DNA of 64,000 nucleotides from Candidatus Saccharicenans sp. (GCA_024653215.1 JANLFU010000002.1:1-64000); one strand, 5' to 3'. Shown: positions 25,426-35,150, counted from the stretch's first letter. Translations and numbers: made by a program. Notes: generated from the sequence alone by a model not told the origin.

Positions 25426-26820
25426 CTATTTATTGCCGGTTGAGCCCGTTTGCCAGTCCTCAATTTTAGTCGGTATTTCTTTCAAAAAGTCAGAATTTAC
25501 CCGGAAAAGGTAGGGCAGGTCCCGGTTCTTGACCACCACCTGCTGCTTTTCGGTGTTTTCTGCCCCCACCAGGAGCTGGACTTCCTTTTCTTCGCTGTCA
25601 GCCGGTTTGACCCTGATGGTAACCTCCAGGGCTGGCCGGTCCAGGCCATATTCTTTGAGGTCGCCCGGCCTGTCTATGAATTCAGCGGCCTCCAGGTACT
25701 CCAGCTTCCGCAGCAGCGATTCGATTTTTGATTCCTCGGCTGGCTCTTTTTTACCTTCGGCTCCGGCCAGGTACCACTTTTCCTGTTCCTGTCCCTTTTC
25801 CTTGACTTTTTCTCTGACCGCGGCCAGTTGCCAGCCTTCTTTTTTCAGGCTGATTCCTACCGCTTCCCAGGAATTAAAGCTGGCCACCTTTTTCTCGCGC
25901 CACTCGTCTATCTTCTTGCCGAGGTCGGTGGCGATCTGGCTGTCCACCTCTATGATTTTCCGGACCAGGGAACTGGTGGCCACTACCTTGCCGTCTTTCC
26001 GGTTGATCGAAAAGACCAGTTCCTGGCTGTCCTGAAGGCCCAGGACCACGGTGAACTCCGGCCGATCCAGACCGTATTGCTTTAGCTTGTCCGGGTCCTT
26101 TTCTTCGGCCAGGAATTCCCGGGCCCGCAGCCCGGACAGGCTGTCCAGCAGGTTATCGACCTGGTACTTAGAGGCCAGGGCGGCCAGCGGCTGAACAAAC
26201 TGCCAGGCGTCTCCTTCTTTCCGGACTTTCCAGTTTATATCTTTTGATTTGAGCTCCACCGATTGCACCCTGGCCGTTTCGAACTTCAGGATGTCCTTTT
26301 TTCTCAGGTCGAAAACCTTCTTGTCCAGGCTGTATTTCAGGTGCGAGGGCAGCAGCACCACCTGCTGGCGGTCAGCCCGGCGGCCGTAGAGAGTGTTGTC
26401 CAGCGGATTTTCCATGCCGATTTGAATGACCACCGGCTGGGCCTGGCCCTTAAGCCACAGGCTGACCTCCTTTTTCGGAATTTCGTAGAGGCTGAGGTCC
26501 CTGGCCTGCTCTTCCACCACCTTATCCAGGCGGAGGCTGGCGAAGTTTTCGGCCAGGCTGTTGGCCTCGTATTCGTCGGCCTCGGCTTCCAGCGGTTCAA
26601 CTATCTGCCAGTGTCCCTGGTCGTCTTTTTTCAGGGTGATGACCGAGCCGTCCTCTTTTTTCAGGCTGAGCTTTTCCACCTCCGAGGCCTTGAAATCGGT
26701 GAGTTTTTCGGCCGCCTCTTTTTTCTCCTGGGCCTTTTCCGAGCGGTGCTCGACCAGGATGACCACCGCCAGGAGCAGGATAAAAACTGCCAGAAGAATT
26801 AGAGTCGTCCTGAATTTCAT
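25426..26820 (-). CDS. DUF4340 family protein
   Basis: This 464-residue protein has one N-terminal membrane anchor (about residues 5-25) followed by repeated beta-rich segments (LSLKKEDGSVITLKKDDQGHWQIVEPL and similar), typical of DUF4340. These proteins occur next to Gld-type ABC transporters, as here. Its ATG overlaps the stop of the upstream gene by four bases (ATGA), indicating translational coupling. Most of the protein is predicted to face the periplasm. Its role in the transport complex is unknown. Confidence 0.85.
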   Translation of the reverse strand: MKFRTTLILLAVFILLLAVVILVEHRSEKAQEKKEAAEKLTDFKASEVEKLSLKKEDGSVITLKKDDQGHWQIVEPLEAEADEYEANSLAENFASLRLDKVVEEQARDLSLYEIPKKEVSLWLKGQAQPVVIQIGMENPLDNTLYGRRADRQQVVLLPSHLKYSLDKKVFDLRKKDILKFETARVQSVELKSKDINWKVRKEGDAWQFVQPLAALASKYQVDNLLDSLSGLRAREFLAEEKDPDKLKQYGLDRPEFTVVLGLQDSQELVFSINRKDGKVVATSSLVRKIIEVDSQIATDLGKKIDEWREKKVASFNSWEAVGISLKKEGWQLAAVREKVKEKGQEQEKWYLAGAEGKKEPAEESKIESLLRKLEYLEAAEFIDRPGDLKEYGLDRPALEVTIRVKPADSEEKEVQLLVGAENTEKQQVVVKNRDLPYLFRVNSDFLKEIPTKIEDWQTGSTGNK

Positions 26821-28430
26821 AACGACCTCCTTCTAACCCAGATGGTCAAACCGGCAGCCAGCACGGCTGCTGGCAGCAGCAGGACCGACAGGAACATCAG
26901 GAACCGACCCTGGCTGGGTGTCAGGCTGATGGAACGGGGTACCCTGGTCCTGGGCTGGATGGATATCAGGTCGGCTTCTTCGGTCAGCCAGTTGACCGTG
27001 TTCAGGAAGAAGTTGCCGTTGCCGGACAGGTTGTAGTACTTGTTAGCGATAAAATCCGAGTCCCCGAAAACGGCCAGCCTGGCCTCCCGGGAAGTGGTGG
27101 CAGCTTCATCTTTTTTGGTCTCGGCCTTTTCTTCGCCCGGTTCTGCTTTTTCCTTATTTTCTTCAGCTTTTTTCTCTTGGTCTTGCTCCTTGACTTCCAC
27201 CTTCTGGCTTCCGACCACGGCCAGGGTAATCGGACCCTGCCGGTCTTTCCCCTGGTCAAAGGTGACCTCGGTTTTATCCAGCTGCTTTTCGGCCCAGGAG
27301 TTGGTGCTGGTCCGGGCCAGGTTGCTCAGGGTCAGGCCCTCGGGCTTGGTTTCCGAAATTTCCACCGAACGGGCCAGCGGGAAGAAGGTGGCGTAGCGGA
27401 AATTCTTGGTGATGTCATGGCTTTCGTATTCGGTAACCACCGGCATGAAGTAATCGCCGCCCAGCAACCTGGAAACGGTGTCCACCACCAGGTCGTTCTC
27501 CAGCTTGATTCCGTAATCGGCCAGGAAAGTCTCCAGCCCGGAGGAGGTTTCGGGGTCGACCATGAACAAGACCCGCCCGCCGCTCTTCAGGAAATTCTTC
27601 AGGGTCTCCAGCTCGTTGGGCAGAAGGCCCTTGCGCGGACCGGGCACAATGAGCAGGGCGCAGTCCTTCGGGAAGTTATCCGACAGGGCCAGGCTCAATT
27701 TTTTGACTTCGTAGCCGATTTTTTCCAGCTCGGTCTTGGCCGTGCTGAAGCCGACATCGCCGGTGTCATCGATGGAGTTTTCTCCGTGGCCCTCGAGAAA
27801 ATAGATGACCTTCTTTGAGGCCCGGGTGACCTTGATCAGGGCATTGGTGACGTCTTCTTCTGAAGTGGTGGTGATCCGGTTTTCCTTGTCGCCGCACTCA
27901 AAAACAGTCGTTCCATCCTGGGTGATGTCGTACTTCTTGACCAGGCCGGGGTTCTTGTCCGGGTCGATGAACTCGTACTTTACCCGGGAAGAATGGTAAG
28001 CATAGTTTTTGAGCAGGTTTTCCATGGTCTGCCGGCTGACGTTGCTGTCGCGGAAAAAGGCCCTGATGACCACTTCCTGCTTCAGGTTCTTGACCACGCT
28101 GACCGACTGTTCCGACAGGCTGTGGATCCTGGAGGCGGTGAAGTCCACCCGGTAATGATGCCTGGCCAGGAAGAAATTCAGCACCACCAGGATGGCCAGT
28201 ACCAGCACTATTATCAGGAGCATATTACTTGAATAAATGAAAGAACGGCGCTTGAGTCCTTCTTTCAGTTCAGACAGGTTGACGATCATGTAAACGGCGA
28301 TGGCCACAATTCCGGCCGCCCCGACAATCCAGGCCACCGTCCGGTACTGGGGCCAGACGGCCAGGATGACAATGGCCAGGGCCAGCAGTCCAAGGCTTAG
28401 GTAATTTAAGTAATTTTTCAGCCAGTTCAT
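26817..28430 (-). CDS. GldG-like ABC transporter auxiliary protein
   Basis: This 537-residue protein has two to three N-terminal membrane segments (about residues 8-25, 30-50, 70-90), a large extracytoplasmic domain (VIRAFFRDSNVSRQTMENLLKNY, YFLEGHGENS, LIVPGPRKGLLPNELETLKNFLKSGGR) and a final C-terminal membrane helix ending RRRSL. This fits the ABC_transp_aux/GldG family. A Lys/Glu-rich linker of low complexity lies near residues 405-440. Its partners are the permease and ATPase immediately upstream, four bases away. Confidence 0.88.
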   Translation of the reverse strand: MNWLKNYLNYLSLGLLALAIVILAVWPQYRTVAWIVGAAGIVAIAVYMIVNLSELKEGLKRRSFIYSSNMLLIIVLVLAILVVLNFFLARHHYRVDFTASRIHSLSEQSVSVVKNLKQEVVIRAFFRDSNVSRQTMENLLKNYAYHSSRVKYEFIDPDKNPGLVKKYDITQDGTTVFECGDKENRITTTSEEDVTNALIKVTRASKKVIYFLEGHGENSIDDTGDVGFSTAKTELEKIGYEVKKLSLALSDNFPKDCALLIVPGPRKGLLPNELETLKNFLKSGGRVLFMVDPETSSGLETFLADYGIKLENDLVVDTVSRLLGGDYFMPVVTEYESHDITKNFRYATFFPLARSVEISETKPEGLTLSNLARTSTNSWAEKQLDKTEVTFDQGKDRQGPITLAVVGSQKVEVKEQDQEKKAEENKEKAEPGEEKAETKKDEAATTSREARLAVFGDSDFIANKYYNLSGNGNFFLNTVNWLTEEADLISIQPRTRVPRSISLTPSQGRFLMFLSVLLLPAAVLAAGLTIWVRRRSL

Positions 28431-28434
28431 GGTC

Positions 28435-29202
28435 TCACCTCCAGCGACGGAATTGGATCACGGAATGGGTCAGGAAAAGACCGAAAAAGGCGAAGCTCAG
28501 GTAATAGACCAGGTCGCTGGTATCCAGGATACCCTTGGTCATTCCGTCAAAATGCTCGAAGAACGACAGGTAGTTCAGAACATCCTGCCAGAGCCCGCGG
28601 GCCGAGTAGGCCGCCCAGCTCAGGACCCAGAACAGGAGCAGGGTGCCGAAGGTCAGCACGGCCGAGACAATCTGGTTTTCGGTCAGGGCTGACCAGAAAA
28701 GGCCAAGCGCCAGGAAGGCTGCTCCCAGCAGGAACAGGCCCAGGTAGCCGAGAAGGTAGGGCGCCGGCTCGGGGTTGCCGTGGATGAAGGTGAAAATCGT
28801 GGGAATGGCGCTTAAAACCAGCATGGCCAGCAGGACGACCAGCGAGGCCAGGTACTTGCCCAGGATAATCTGGATGACCGAAACCGGGGAGGTGAACAGC
28901 AGCTCTTCCGTGCCCATCTTCTTTTCTTCGGAGAACAGCCTCATCGAGACCACCGGCAGCATCAGCAGCAGGATGATGCTCAGGTTGTGAAAGAGCGGGG
29001 CAAAAACCATCTGGTTGATGTTGACCTGCTGGAAGTAATACGGGTTCTGGGCCATCTGCATGGCCTGGGTGTTGAACCACCAGACCAGGCTGTAGAAGAA
29101 AAAGCCCGAGAGCAGGATGAAGATGGCAATGACGATGTAGGCGATGGGCGAGGTGAAGTAGGAAACCAGTTCTTTCTTGGTTATTGACCAGATGGCGCTC
29201 AT
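28435..29202 (-). CDS. ABC-2 type permease, GldF-like
   Basis: This 255-residue permease starts MSAIWSITKKELVSYFTSPIAYIV, the usual opening of GldF-like ABC-2 permeases, and has about six membrane segments. RLFSEEKKMGTEELLFTSPVSVIQIILGKY is the conserved cytoplasmic loop of the family. The start ATG overlaps the stop of the ATPase gene (ATGA); the frame reads further upstream but lies within the ATPase gene. With the ATPase and the GldG-like protein it should form an exporter; the substrate is unknown. Confidence 0.9.
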   Translation of the reverse strand: MSAIWSITKKELVSYFTSPIAYIVIAIFILLSGFFFYSLVWWFNTQAMQMAQNPYYFQQVNINQMVFAPLFHNLSIILLLMLPVVSMRLFSEEKKMGTEELLFTSPVSVIQIILGKYLASLVVLLAMLVLSAIPTIFTFIHGNPEPAPYLLGYLGLFLLGAAFLALGLFWSALTENQIVSAVLTFGTLLLFWVLSWAAYSARGLWQDVLNYLSFFEHFDGMTKGILDTSDLVYYLSFAFFGLFLTHSVIQFRRWR

Positions 29203-30125
29203 TGTTCCATACCTCCCGAGACGATTCTCAGATAAAGCTCCTCGATGTTCATGGCCAGGGAGCGCATTTCTTTTATTTCCAGTTTCCTGTCCAGGCAGAA
29301 CTTCAGGACCTGGGTCCTCAGGTCCTGGCCCCAGGGCCATTCCAGCCTGATTTCGGCGCCTTCCAGGGCTGCCTCTTTAAGGCCGGGAAGCTGCCGGAAG
29401 AGGTTCAGGACCTCTCCGTCGGCCCGGTCCAGCTTCAGGTAGACGCCGTCGTTCTGGCTGAAGCTCCTGGCCAGTTCCTCCAGAGAACCGGAGGCCATGA
29501 GCTTTCCCTCGTTGATGATTACCACCCCGTCGCAGACCTCCTTGACCTCGGCCAGGATGTGGGTGGAGAGCATGACTGTGTGTTCGCCCTTGAGCGACTT
29601 GATCAGGTCGCGGATTTCCTTGATCTGGGCCGGGTCCAGCCCGATGGTCGGCTCGTCCAGGATGACCACCCGGGGATTGTGAATCAGGGCCTGGGCGATG
29701 CCGGTCCGTTGCTTGTAACCGCGGGAGATGTTTCTGATCAACCTTTTCCTCACGGATTGCAACCCGGCAATCTGCACCGCCCTGTCCACCGCGGCCTTCT
29801 TCCGGGCGGCCGGAACTTTCTTGATCTCGGCCACAAAGCCCAGGTAGGATTCCACGGTCATTTCGGGATAGAGGGGCACGGTTTCCGGAAGATAGCCAAT
29901 CGATTGCTTGACGGCCTCGGCCTGCTCAAAGACATCAAACCCGGCCACCGAGGCCCGCCCGGATGTGGCCGGTAGGTAGCCGGTCAGAATCCGCATGGTG
30001 GTGGTCTTGCCGGCAGCGTTGGGCCCCAGCAGGCCCCAGATCCGGCCTTCCTCCACCTTGAAGCTCAGATTCTGGATGGCCACCAGGTCGCCGTACTTTT
30101 TGGTTAGCTGTTCGGTCTCAATCAT
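29199..30125 (-). CDS. ABC transporter ATPase, GldA-like
   Basis: This 308-residue ATPase has Walker A GPNAAGKT (residues 34-41), the signature ISRGYKQR in the form usual for GldA-type proteins, and Walker B VVILDEPTIGLDP followed by a switch His (STHILAE). The C-terminal 80 residues are a family-specific extension. AAAGGAGG lies before the ATG. It begins 46 bases after argS and is probably part of its transcription unit, leading into permease, GldG-like and DUF4340 genes. Confidence 0.92.
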   Translation of the reverse strand: MIETEQLTKKYGDLVAIQNLSFKVEEGRIWGLLGPNAAGKTTTMRILTGYLPATSGRASVAGFDVFEQAEAVKQSIGYLPETVPLYPEMTVESYLGFVAEIKKVPAARKKAAVDRAVQIAGLQSVRKRLIRNISRGYKQRTGIAQALIHNPRVVILDEPTIGLDPAQIKEIRDLIKSLKGEHTVMLSTHILAEVKEVCDGVVIINEGKLMASGSLEELARSFSQNDGVYLKLDRADGEVLNLFRQLPGLKEAALEGAEIRLEWPWGQDLRTQVLKFCLDRKLEIKEMRSLAMNIEELYLRIVSGGMEQ

Positions 30126-30171
30126 CGGCCAACCTCCTTTCTGAATTTGAAAGCTTGAGAAACGGAATTGG

Positions 30172-32109
30172 TTACATTTTATCTGGAACCCGGATACCCA
30201 TCAGGTCCAGGGCCTGACAGAGTATCTCGTGGATAAAATGTATGGTCAGAAGTCTCAGGGTCTGTAGAGTCGGGTCCTTCTCGGCCAGCACCGGGTAATG
30301 GTGGTAATAGCTGTTGAACTTCTGGCAGAGATTGAAGGTGAACTTGGCCAGCCCGGCAAATTCCAGGGTGGCAATGGCCCGCAGTACTTCTTCATCCAGG
30401 CCGCAGGCATAGACCACCAGGTCCCAGAAGTCCCGGGCCTCTTCCTCCGGCAGCCCGGACAGGCGGATGGTTTCCGGGTCTACCCGGCCAAGGAACTCCT
30501 GGCTGGAAATTCCGAAGCGTTCCTGGAACTTGCGGAAGATGCTGCGCAGGCGGACGGCCGTGTACTGCAGGTAAGGTCCGGTTTCGCCCTCGAAGTTGAG
30601 GGCTTCGTCGAAGTCAAAAACTATGAGTGAGTTCCGGGCATATTTCAACATGAAATAGCGCACGGCCGAGGAGGCAATCTGGCGGGCGATTTCCCGGCGG
30701 CTGGCCTCCGGCAGGTCGGGGTTTCTCTTGTTGACCTCGGCCAGGGCTTTTTCTTCCAGGCGGTCCAGCAGGTCGTCGGCCTTGATGCCCACGCCCTTGC
30801 GTCCGGAAACTTCCAGGAAGGCCTTATCCCGGTCTTCTTCCGATAGGTCCACTTTGATCTCGGCCAGGCTCCCGGGCGACAGGGCCACCATCTCGTAGGA
30901 AAAGTGGATGGATTTTTCTGCCTGTTCCAGGTAGCCCAGGGATTTCAGTCCCTGGACCACTACCTTCTGCAGGTAGGACTGGCGGACGTCGATGACGTTG
31001 TAAACCTTGCTCCCGGCTCCGAAATGGACATCGTAGGCGGTTGGCGTGGCCGAGGAAATCCAGACCGGGCGGCCGTTGTCCTGGAGGAAGGGTTCGTAAT
31101 AAAAATCCTGGCCCAGGAGGCCAAACTTCCACATCTGGTAGGCGATGTCCTTGCCCACGTAGGTCACCGTGCCGTCGGAGCGGACGATTATCTTTTCCCG
31201 CTCGGGTTCATCCTCCAGTTTCATCACCCAGCAGCCGGCGTTTTCACCTTCCGATGACAGGTAGATGGCTCCGCTTTCTCGGAGGCGGGCAAAGGCCTTT
31301 TCCCAGAACTTGAGTCGCAGGATACTGCTCTCGCAGGGCAGAACATCGTAGCCGATATCCAGCCGTTTCATGGTGGCCAGGTGGGCCCGGAGGATGCGGC
31401 GTGATACCAGGTGTGCATAGTCGGCTTCCGGCGACTCTCCGTGTTCGATCTTTTTTAAGATGGCGGCTTTCCTGGCCTGGGCTTCCTGGTTCTCGGCCAG
31501 GTAGCGGGACACCCTGGTGTAAAGGTCCCAGCAGTAATAATCAAACTTGCCCTCGATTCTGTCCAGGTCAGCCAGGGACTTTTTCTCCAGCTCCATCAAC
31601 CCGAAAACCACGTCCACCACCTGGACCCCGGTGTCATCGATGTAATTCTGGACTTCGACCTGTTCACCCCGGTAGCGGAGACAACGAACCAGGGTATCGC
31701 CCAGGCAGGCGTTGCGCAGGTGCCCGACATGGGCCGCCTTGTTGGGATTGATGTTGGTATGTTCGACTATGATTTTTTTCTCTTCCGGCTCCAGCCCGGT
31801 TCGATTCGCGCCGGCCAGTTTTTTCCGGAAAAACCTTTCGCGGTCAAGGTAGAGGTTGATGTAGCCGGCCCCGGCCACCTCCACCCGGCTCAAGCCCTCG
31901 ATTCCGGAGAGCAACTCTGCGGCCCTGGCGGCAATGGTCCTGGGGCTGGTCTTAAGCTTCTTGGCCAGGGGGAAGGCGATGGACAGGGCCAGGTCGCCCA
32001 GCTTCTGGTCGGGCGTCGAGGTCAGCTCCAGCTCAGCGGCGGTCAGAGGAAATTCCGCGCTCAGCCTGGCCAGTATCTTTTCTTTCAGTTCCTTCTTTGT
32101 TCTGAACAT
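30172..32109 (-). CDS. argS: Arginyl-tRNA synthetase
   Basis: This 645-residue class I synthetase charges tRNA-Arg. The N-terminal additional domain (about 1-115) recognises the tRNA elbow. The HIGH-type motif is H-V-G-H (residues 127-130). The KMSKS loop is replaced by a GRKGVGIKADDL-type segment, as in a known ArgRS subgroup, and the alpha-helical anticodon-binding domain follows. Length is slightly above average (550-600). The promoter lies immediately before the ATG and there is no ribosome site. Confidence 0.96.
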   Translation of the reverse strand: MFRTKKELKEKILARLSAEFPLTAAELELTSTPDQKLGDLALSIAFPLAKKLKTSPRTIAARAAELLSGIEGLSRVEVAGAGYINLYLDRERFFRKKLAGANRTGLEPEEKKIIVEHTNINPNKAAHVGHLRNACLGDTLVRCLRYRGEQVEVQNYIDDTGVQVVDVVFGLMELEKKSLADLDRIEGKFDYYCWDLYTRVSRYLAENQEAQARKAAILKKIEHGESPEADYAHLVSRRILRAHLATMKRLDIGYDVLPCESSILRLKFWEKAFARLRESGAIYLSSEGENAGCWVMKLEDEPEREKIIVRSDGTVTYVGKDIAYQMWKFGLLGQDFYYEPFLQDNGRPVWISSATPTAYDVHFGAGSKVYNVIDVRQSYLQKVVVQGLKSLGYLEQAEKSIHFSYEMVALSPGSLAEIKVDLSEEDRDKAFLEVSGRKGVGIKADDLLDRLEEKALAEVNKRNPDLPEASRREIARQIASSAVRYFMLKYARNSLIVFDFDEALNFEGETGPYLQYTAVRLRSIFRKFQERFGISSQEFLGRVDPETIRLSGLPEEEARDFWDLVVYACGLDEEVLRAIATLEFAGLAKFTFNLCQKFNSYYHHYPVLAEKDPTLQTLRLLTIHFIHEILCQALDLMGIRVPDKM

Positions 32110-32119
32110 CGTGCTTCTA

Positions 32120-32147
32120 ATTATAACAAAATTGAACGGGCTAACAA
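32120..32147 (-). promoter_or_regulatory. Promoter of argS (leaderless type)
   Basis: On the minus strand TTGTTA (32142-32147), 16-base spacer, and a perfect TATAAT (32120-32125). Ten bases separate the -10 box from the ATG at 32109, so the leader would be about three to four bases. No Shine-Dalgarno sequence fits. Confidence 0.7.
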
Positions 32148-32160
32148 GTTGCCCGAATAC

Positions 32161-32188
32161 TTGAAAGATGGCGGCGATTTGTGATACT
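32161..32188 (+). promoter_or_regulatory. Promoter of the gcv-gly operon
   Basis: TTGAAA (32161-32166) and GATACT (32183-32188) with a 16-base spacer; TACTAA two bases further on is an alternative -10 box. The leader is about 35 bases with AAAGGA before the gcvT ATG. No glycine riboswitch is visible, since the space is too short. Confidence 0.55.
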
Positions 32189-32228
32189 AATTTAGCTTAG
32201 TTTTATTAACATACCGAAAGGAATCATT

Positions 32229-33323
32229 ATGAAAAAAACAAGATTGAACGCGGTTCATAAAGAAGCCGGGGCCAGGATGGTGGAATTCGCCGGTTTCGAG
32301 ATGCCGGTGGAATATAAGGGAATCATCGATGAACACCTGGCCGTCAGGACCAGGGCCGGCCTGTTCGATGTCAGCCACATGGGGGAGATCATCGTCGAGG
32401 GGCCGGAGGCCCTGGCCTGCGTGCAGTACCTGACACCCAATGACGCCGGAAAACTGGCCCCGGGCCAGGTCCAGTACACGGCCCTGACCACACCCGAGGG
32501 GACCTTTGTCGATGATATGCTGGTCTACTGCCTGTCAGTTCCCGATAAATATCTTCTGGTGGTCAACGCCGCCAATACCGACAAGGACTTTGCCTGGGTG
32601 AAGGAGAAAGCCGCTCCTTTCAGGGTCTTCGTGGTCAACCGGAGCGACGAACACTCCCAGCTGGCCCTGCAGGGTCCCCTGGCCCAGGAAATTCTTCAGC
32701 CGCTCACCGAGCTGGACCTCGGCCAGATGAAGTCTTTTACCTTTGCCTTTGGAAAAGTGGCCGGGATAGATTGCCTGGTCTCCAGGACCGGTTATACCGG
32801 AGAAGACGGTTTTGAAATCTACACCCTGGCCGAAAACCCGGAAGTCATCTGGAAGGCCATCATGGCCCAGGGAACACCGAAGGGCCTGCTGCCGGTTGGC
32901 CTGGGAGCCCGCGATACCCTGCGCCTGGAAGCCAAGCTGATGCTCTACGGGAATGACATCAGCGATAAGACCACGGTGCTGGAAGCCGACCTGAAGTGGA
33001 TCGTTAAGTTCCAGAAAGGCGATTTCCTGGGCAAGGCTGTGCTGGAAAAACAGCTCCAGGAAGGCCTCAAGAGAAAGCTGGTGGGTTTTGAGGTGCTGGA
33101 CAAGGGCATCGCCCGGCCCCATTACCCGGTCTTTGCCGGTGGCCGGCAGGTGTCGGAGGTCTGTTCCGGGACCTTTGCTCCGTACGTTAAGAAGGCCATC
33201 GGGCTGGTCTACCTGCCGATAGAGTACACGGAAATCGGAACCGAGTTTGAGATCGGGGTCAGGGACAGGAAGCTTAAAGCCCGGGTCATCCCGACTCCAT
33301 TTTACAAAAGGGAAAAGAAATAG
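32229..33323 (+). CDS. gcvT: Glycine cleavage system T-protein (aminomethyltransferase)
   Basis: This 364-residue protein moves the methylene group from the aminomethyl-lipoyl arm of H-protein to tetrahydrofolate and releases ammonia. MPVEYKGIIDEHLAVRTRAGLFDVSHMGE is the family N terminus; SRTGYTGEDGFEI and LGARDTLRLEAKLMLYGND include the conserved Asp and folate-binding residues. AAAGGAA precedes the ATG. It is the first gene of a run of six on one strand. Confidence 0.95.
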   Translation: MKKTRLNAVHKEAGARMVEFAGFEMPVEYKGIIDEHLAVRTRAGLFDVSHMGEIIVEGPEALACVQYLTPNDAGKLAPGQVQYTALTTPEGTFVDDMLVYCLSVPDKYLLVVNAANTDKDFAWVKEKAAPFRVFVVNRSDEHSQLALQGPLAQEILQPLTELDLGQMKSFTFAFGKVAGIDCLVSRTGYTGEDGFEIYTLAENPEVIWKAIMAQGTPKGLLPVGLGARDTLRLEAKLMLYGNDISDKTTVLEADLKWIVKFQKGDFLGKAVLEKQLQEGLKRKLVGFEVLDKGIARPHYPVFAGGRQVSEVCSGTFAPYVKKAIGLVYLPIEYTEIGTEFEIGVRDRKLKARVIPTPFYKREKK

Positions 33324-33362
33324 GCTTGATTATCGATAATTTTCAGGACAAAGGAGGAACTC

Positions 33363-33749
33363 ATGTATCCTGACAATCTTTACTACACCAAAGACCACGA
33401 GTGGGTGAAGCTGGAAGGCGATGAAGCCGTGGTTGGCATTACTGATTTTGCCCAGAAGCAGCTGGGCGACATCATCTACGTTGACCTGCCCCAGCCGGGC
33501 AAGGTCCTGGAAGCCCGCCAGGCCATCGGCAGCGTGGAATCGGTCAAATCGGTGTCCGATGTCTACTCTCCAGTTTCGGGTGAAGTTGTGGCTGCCAACT
33601 CCGAGCTGGCTCAGACCCCGGACCTGATCAACAAGGATCCCCATGGCCAGGGCTGGATTGTCAGGCTGAAAATAAAGGACAAGTCCGAGCTGAATAACCT
33701 GATGAAAGCGGCCGATTACGAAAAGTACCTGGAAGGCCTGGAACATTAA
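33363..33749 (+). CDS. gcvH: Glycine cleavage system H-protein
   Basis: This 128-residue lipoyl carrier shuttles the aminomethyl group between P-, T- and L-proteins. The lipoylated lysine is K62 in the ESVKSVSD motif. The end with EKYLEGLEH is close to the typical C terminus. AAAGGAGG lies before the ATG. There is a 39-base gap after gcvT. Confidence 0.96.
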   Translation: MYPDNLYYTKDHEWVKLEGDEAVVGITDFAQKQLGDIIYVDLPQPGKVLEARQAIGSVESVKSVSDVYSPVSGEVVAANSELAQTPDLINKDPHGQGWIVRLKIKDKSELNNLMKAADYEKYLEGLEH

Positions 33750-33803
33750 TCATCACATCTTGCCCGCCGGGCCGGTTGCCCGCGGGGGAGACGGGGAGAA
33801 AAA

Positions 33804-35150
33804 ATGAGCTACATTCCTATCAGTGAGCAGGACAAAAAAGAAATGCTGGCCCGGATCGGGGTGGAGTCAGTAGAAGATCTTTTCTGCTGCATTCCAGAAA
33901 GTATCAGGCTGAAAGGTCTGCTCAACCTGCCGGGTCCGTTGTCAGAACCGGAGATTCTCGAATACTTCGAGGAACGGGGAAAAAAGAACTCTTTTGACCG
34001 CTATCTTTCCTTCCTGGGCGGGGGAGCCTATGATCATTTCATTCCGGCCGTGGTCGATTACCTGAGCTCCCGCGGAGAGTTTGTTTCTCCTTATACCCCT
34101 TACCAGCCGGAAGTCAGCCAGGGCACTCTCCAGGTCATCTTTGAGTTTCAGACCCTCATCTGCCAGCTGACCGGCCTGGACATCGCCAACGCTTCTCTCT
34201 ACGACGGGGCTACCGGGGCGGCCGAAGCGGTGCTGATGGCCAATCGGGTCAAGAACAAGAAAAGGCTGCTGGTGGCCTCCAACGTTCATCCCGAGTACCG
34301 GCAGGTGATATACACCTATACCCGCAATTTAGGACTGGAAGTGGTGGAAATTCCCTATGACCGGCTGGGCCGGGTTGACCAGAAAGGCCTGGAATCGGCC
34401 CTGAATTCCCATACTTCAGTGTTGCTCTGCCAGTCTCCCAACTACTTCGGCGTGGTGGAAGACCTGAAATCGCTGGGTGAGCTGACTCACCGTCATGATG
34501 CCCTGCTGGCCGTGGTCATTTCCGAACCGCTATCCCTTGGGCTCCTGGAAGCTCCGGGAAAACTGGGCGCGGACATCGTCACCGGCGAGGCCCAGTCCTT
34601 TGGCCTGCCCCTGAGCTATGGCGGACCTTACCTCGGCTTCATGGCCTGTAAAAAAGAGTTTGTCAGGCAGCTTCCAGGAAGAATCGCCGGCCAGACGGTT
34701 GATGCCGAGGGGCGCCGTGGTTTCGTCCTGACGCTTTCCACCCGCGAGCAGCACATCAGGCGGGAGAAGGCCACTTCCAACATCTGCACCAACCAGGCCC
34801 ACTGTGCCCTGAGGGCCACCATCTACCTGGAAACCCTGGGCCGGCAGGGGCTCAAGAAGATGGCCTGGCTCAACCTGCAAAAAGCCGCCTACGCCCTGGA
34901 AACGCTGACCGCCATTCCGGGGGTCAGCCGGAAGTTTGGTGGGCCAGTTTTCAATGAATTTGTGCTGGAGTTTCCCACAGACTGGAACCGGATAAAACAG
35001 AAGCTGGAAGAGAAGGGAATTCTGGGCGGACTGGCCCTGGGTGAGGCCTACCAGGGACTGGAAAAATGTGCCCTGGTTACCATCACGGAAAAGCACAGCC
35101 GGGAAAAAATTGACCGCTATGCCCAGGTTCTTAGGGAGGTGCTGAAATGA
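33804..35150 (+). CDS. gcvPA: Glycine dehydrogenase (decarboxylating) subunit 1
   Basis: This 448-residue N-terminal half of the P-protein occurs as a separate subunit, as in many thermophiles, Firmicutes and related lineages. FLGGGAYDHFIPAVVDYLSSRGEF and YTPYQPEVSQGTLQVIFEFQTLICQLTG are family blocks; TREQHIRREKATSNICTNQ is near the C terminus. It lacks the PLP lysine, which is in the partner subunit. A GGGGAGA site precedes the start. Its stop overlaps the gcvPB start by four bases (ATGA). Confidence 0.95.
   Translation: MSYIPISEQDKKEMLARIGVESVEDLFCCIPESIRLKGLLNLPGPLSEPEILEYFEERGKKNSFDRYLSFLGGGAYDHFIPAVVDYLSSRGEFVSPYTPYQPEVSQGTLQVIFEFQTLICQLTGLDIANASLYDGATGAAEAVLMANRVKNKKRLLVASNVHPEYRQVIYTYTRNLGLEVVEIPYDRLGRVDQKGLESALNSHTSVLLCQSPNYFGVVEDLKSLGELTHRHDALLAVVISEPLSLGLLEAPGKLGADIVTGEAQSFGLPLSYGGPYLGFMACKKEFVRQLPGRIAGQTVDAEGRRGFVLTLSTREQHIRREKATSNICTNQAHCALRATIYLETLGRQGLKKMAWLNLQKAAYALETLTAIPGVSRKFGGPVFNEFVLEFPTDWNRIKQKLEEKGILGGLALGEAYQGLEKCALVTITEKHSREKIDRYAQVLREVLK

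Noticed and set aside
32110-32228. Glycine riboswitch upstream of gcvT
   Set aside because: The divergent spacer is about 120 bases with two promoters; there is no room for the tandem aptamers and no matching conserved core was seen.
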